Assembly: GCF_010994275.1 (NCBI RefSeq)
Contig: NZ_WMCD01000006.1
Span: 248,001-312,000 of the forward strand
Source: Cyclobacterium jeungdonense
GTDB taxonomy: Bacteria > Bacteroidota > Bacteroidia > Cytophagales > Cyclobacteriaceae
Direction: 5' to 3'
DNA length: 64,000 nt
The position numbers and the translations under genes were made by a program. This document shows, one piece after another, positions 62,884 through 64,000 of this stretch (its first letter is position 1; each line of letters begins with the position of its first letter). The notes below the pieces were generated by a model. That model was not told where the DNA came from. It saw nothing but the letters and a program-made list of their open reading frames with translations, and did not search any database.

Positions 62884-63789
62884 TTACTTTTTATCTAATA
62901 GGCTATTCACTCCTATTACATACTCTCCTTGATAAAAAATCTCCATTCCATTTCCAATTAAAATGGAAATAATATTTTCCCTAATAGGATATTCGTCATG
63001 AATCTCTATAATTAAAAATCTGGTACGCTTAATAAAAGAAGAAGCAATTTCTGCATCTTCAAATAAAAAGCGCTCTCCTCCTTCTATGTCTAATTTAAAA
63101 ACATCAATTATGTCAAAATTACTCATCTTCATAATATCCATAACAGTCATTCCATCAATATCACCAAAATCCTGGTCTTCTACTAATTGGATTGACCAAC
63201 TTTTATTATCTCTGAATCCCCATTTAATTTTAAGTTTAGAATTATCTTTCCATAACCCGGCGCGCAGAGGGTAAACTAAATTTAATTCATTTAGTTTAAT
63301 ATTTTCGACGAGTTGTTTAAAATTCTCTTTATCGGGTTCAATACTTATTATTTTGGCTAGAGGAAAATTTTTAGACAAAAAAATACTTGTTATGCCTATA
63401 TTTGCTCCGGCATCAAAAATATTATAAATCTTTTGATTATCACTGTATTTTAAAATTATACATAAAATTTTTTTGAAATCATCATTCATATAAATTTGAT
63501 AAAAAACATTGATATCGCTGCTTGGCTCTTTTCGAAGGATCAATCTGATCATACCAATGTTTCTTAAATCATACTTTGCTAAAAAATAATGTTTACGGTC
63601 TCTCAAAAGAGATCCGTTACTTTTAACAAGATGTTCATAATGCCAGAAAATCAAATAATATTTAGGGAAAAATTTAAACGAATATCCCAACCTTTTCTCA
63701 ACCCCAATTAAGGATATGTTCCACAAAAGTTTGAGTTTCCAATTCCAAGGAATTCGCTTTGAATATATTATGGATTTAATTTTCTCCAA
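62884..63789 (-). CDS. FkbM-family SAM-dependent methyltransferase
   Basis: Protein of 301 residues. The Rossmann motif FDAGANIGITSIFLSKNFP (about 126-145) and KIISIEPDKENFKQL, with FKLDIEGGER and FLIIEIHDEYP, identify the FkbM methyltransferase family, whose members methylate sugars in polysaccharides or other metabolites. In this locus it may O-methylate a glycan end or residue, which in Wzt-type pathways can cap chain length; that link to the neighbouring Wzt tail is inference. Its start is 28 bases from the ABC ATPase stop codon, in the same direction. Confidence 0.88.
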   Translation of the reverse strand: MEKIKSIIYSKRIPWNWKLKLLWNISLIGVEKRLGYSFKFFPKYYLIFWHYEHLVKSNGSLLRDRKHYFLAKYDLRNIGMIRLILRKEPSSDINVFYQIYMNDDFKKILCIILKYSDNQKIYNIFDAGANIGITSIFLSKNFPLAKIISIEPDKENFKQLVENIKLNELNLVYPLRAGLWKDNSKLKIKWGFRDNKSWSIQLVEDQDFGDIDGMTVMDIMKMSNFDIIDVFKLDIEGGERFLFEDAEIASSFIKRTRFLIIEIHDEYPIRENIISILIGNGMEIFYQGEYVIGVNSLLDKK

Positions 63790-63817
63790 TTTTTGACCAA
63801 TAAAATATCACTTAATT

Positions 63818-64000
63818 TTATTCCAAATTGGTAGTCCACACTAACTTTGGTCTAATCACTCCCAACCAATCACCCAAGTATTCTTTTCTCATTTCGCCAG
63901 AGTCAATTACATTGAAAACTACAGCTTCTTTTGCAAAGGCGACAATATTTGAACTATTCTGAAGTAATATGGCATTTGCAAAATAAATTCCTTCGTTTAA
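63818..64000 (-). CDS. C-terminal end of a Wzt-like polysaccharide ABC transporter ATPase (partial)
   Basis: The last 60 codons of a gene that runs off the right edge. The minus strand reads LNEGIYFANAILLQNSSNIV, then AVVFNVIDSGEMRKEYLGDW and LGVIRPKLVW before TAA (63818-63820). The pattern IDSG...W-x-GVIRPKLxW is that of the carbohydrate-binding C-terminal domain of Wzt-type ATPases, which recognise the end group of O-antigen or capsule chains before export. The ATPase core lies outside the window. It shows that the locus uses ABC-transporter-dependent export rather than Wzy. Confidence 0.7.
   Translation of the reverse strand, partial: LNEGIYFANAILLQNSSNIVAFAKEAVVFNVIDSGEMRKEYLGDWLGVIRPKLVWTTNLE

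Overview
The window is a stretch of chromosome from a Bacteroidota bacterium, most likely from the Cytophagales side. The grounds are: promoters of the phylum's own type (TTG, a spacer of about 19-23, then TAnnTTTG); a gliding-motility/type IX secretion lipoprotein (GldJ-like); a beta-propeller protein ending in a type IX sorting domain; TonB-linked outer-membrane receptors with carboxypeptidase-like N-terminal domains; and a flavobacterial/cytophagal type of carotenoid operon. The species cannot be named from this sequence.

Layout. 1-1.85 kb: the end of a D-threonine aldolase/D-serine dehydratase-like gene and an M19 dipeptidase, closed by a strong terminator. 2.0-7.2 kb: a one-way operon of an ECF sigma factor, crtI, crtB, a fused lycopene cyclase, ispH and crtW, predicted to make keto-carotenoids. 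7.3-12.2 kb: two outer-membrane barrels, a methyltransferase and a TRIC/YadS-like channel. 12.3-18.6 kb: nagB, a large PAS/GAF histidine kinase, a periplasmic retropepsin-PDZ protein, Fur and a SRPBCC protein. 18.6-24.8 kb: hflC, hflK and a cytochrome oxidase subunit III-like gene on the minus strand, and mfd facing away. 25.1-30.5 kb: the gldJ-like gene, a large type IX-secreted propeller protein and prfA. 31-36.5 kb: a heme-binding lipoprotein, an M14 carboxypeptidase, tag and a DASH cryptochrome. 36.6-38.4 kb: a noncoding tandem array of 443-bp units full of GGCTTTAGCC/GGCTAAAGCC motifs. 38.4-48.6 kb: an outer-membrane receptor, a three-gene periplasmic sugar-oxidation operon (cytochrome-sugar dehydrogenase, TIM-barrel isomerase, PVC-type heme dehydrogenase) and glycyl-tRNA synthetase. 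49.1-55.0 kb: a family-9 carbohydrate-binding lipoprotein, a sulfatase, a TPR protein, a SnoaL-like protein and a GH18 chitinase. 55.0-56.0 kb: a cluster of dispersed palindromic repeats. 56.0-64.0 kb: a surface polysaccharide locus (initiating sugar transferase, glycosyltransferases, Wzi-like porin, PhyH oxygenase, FkbM methyltransferase and the tail of a Wzt-like ABC ATPase), with a dead IS3-family element in the middle and AT-rich sequence toward the right edge.

How it fits together. The picture is of an aerobic, pigmented, probably gliding bacterium that degrades polysaccharides and chitin (GH18, sulfatase, NagB, periplasmic sugar oxidation), exports proteins by type IX secretion and coats itself with a capsule or O-antigen. 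The least explained sequence is the 443-bp tandem array, whose hairpins show paired (compensatory) changes between diverged copies. The pair of inverted palindromic repeats flanking gldJ and a perfect 34-bp palindrome inside a signal-peptide coding region are the next most unusual items. No CRISPR array, tRNA, rRNA or intact mobile element was seen.
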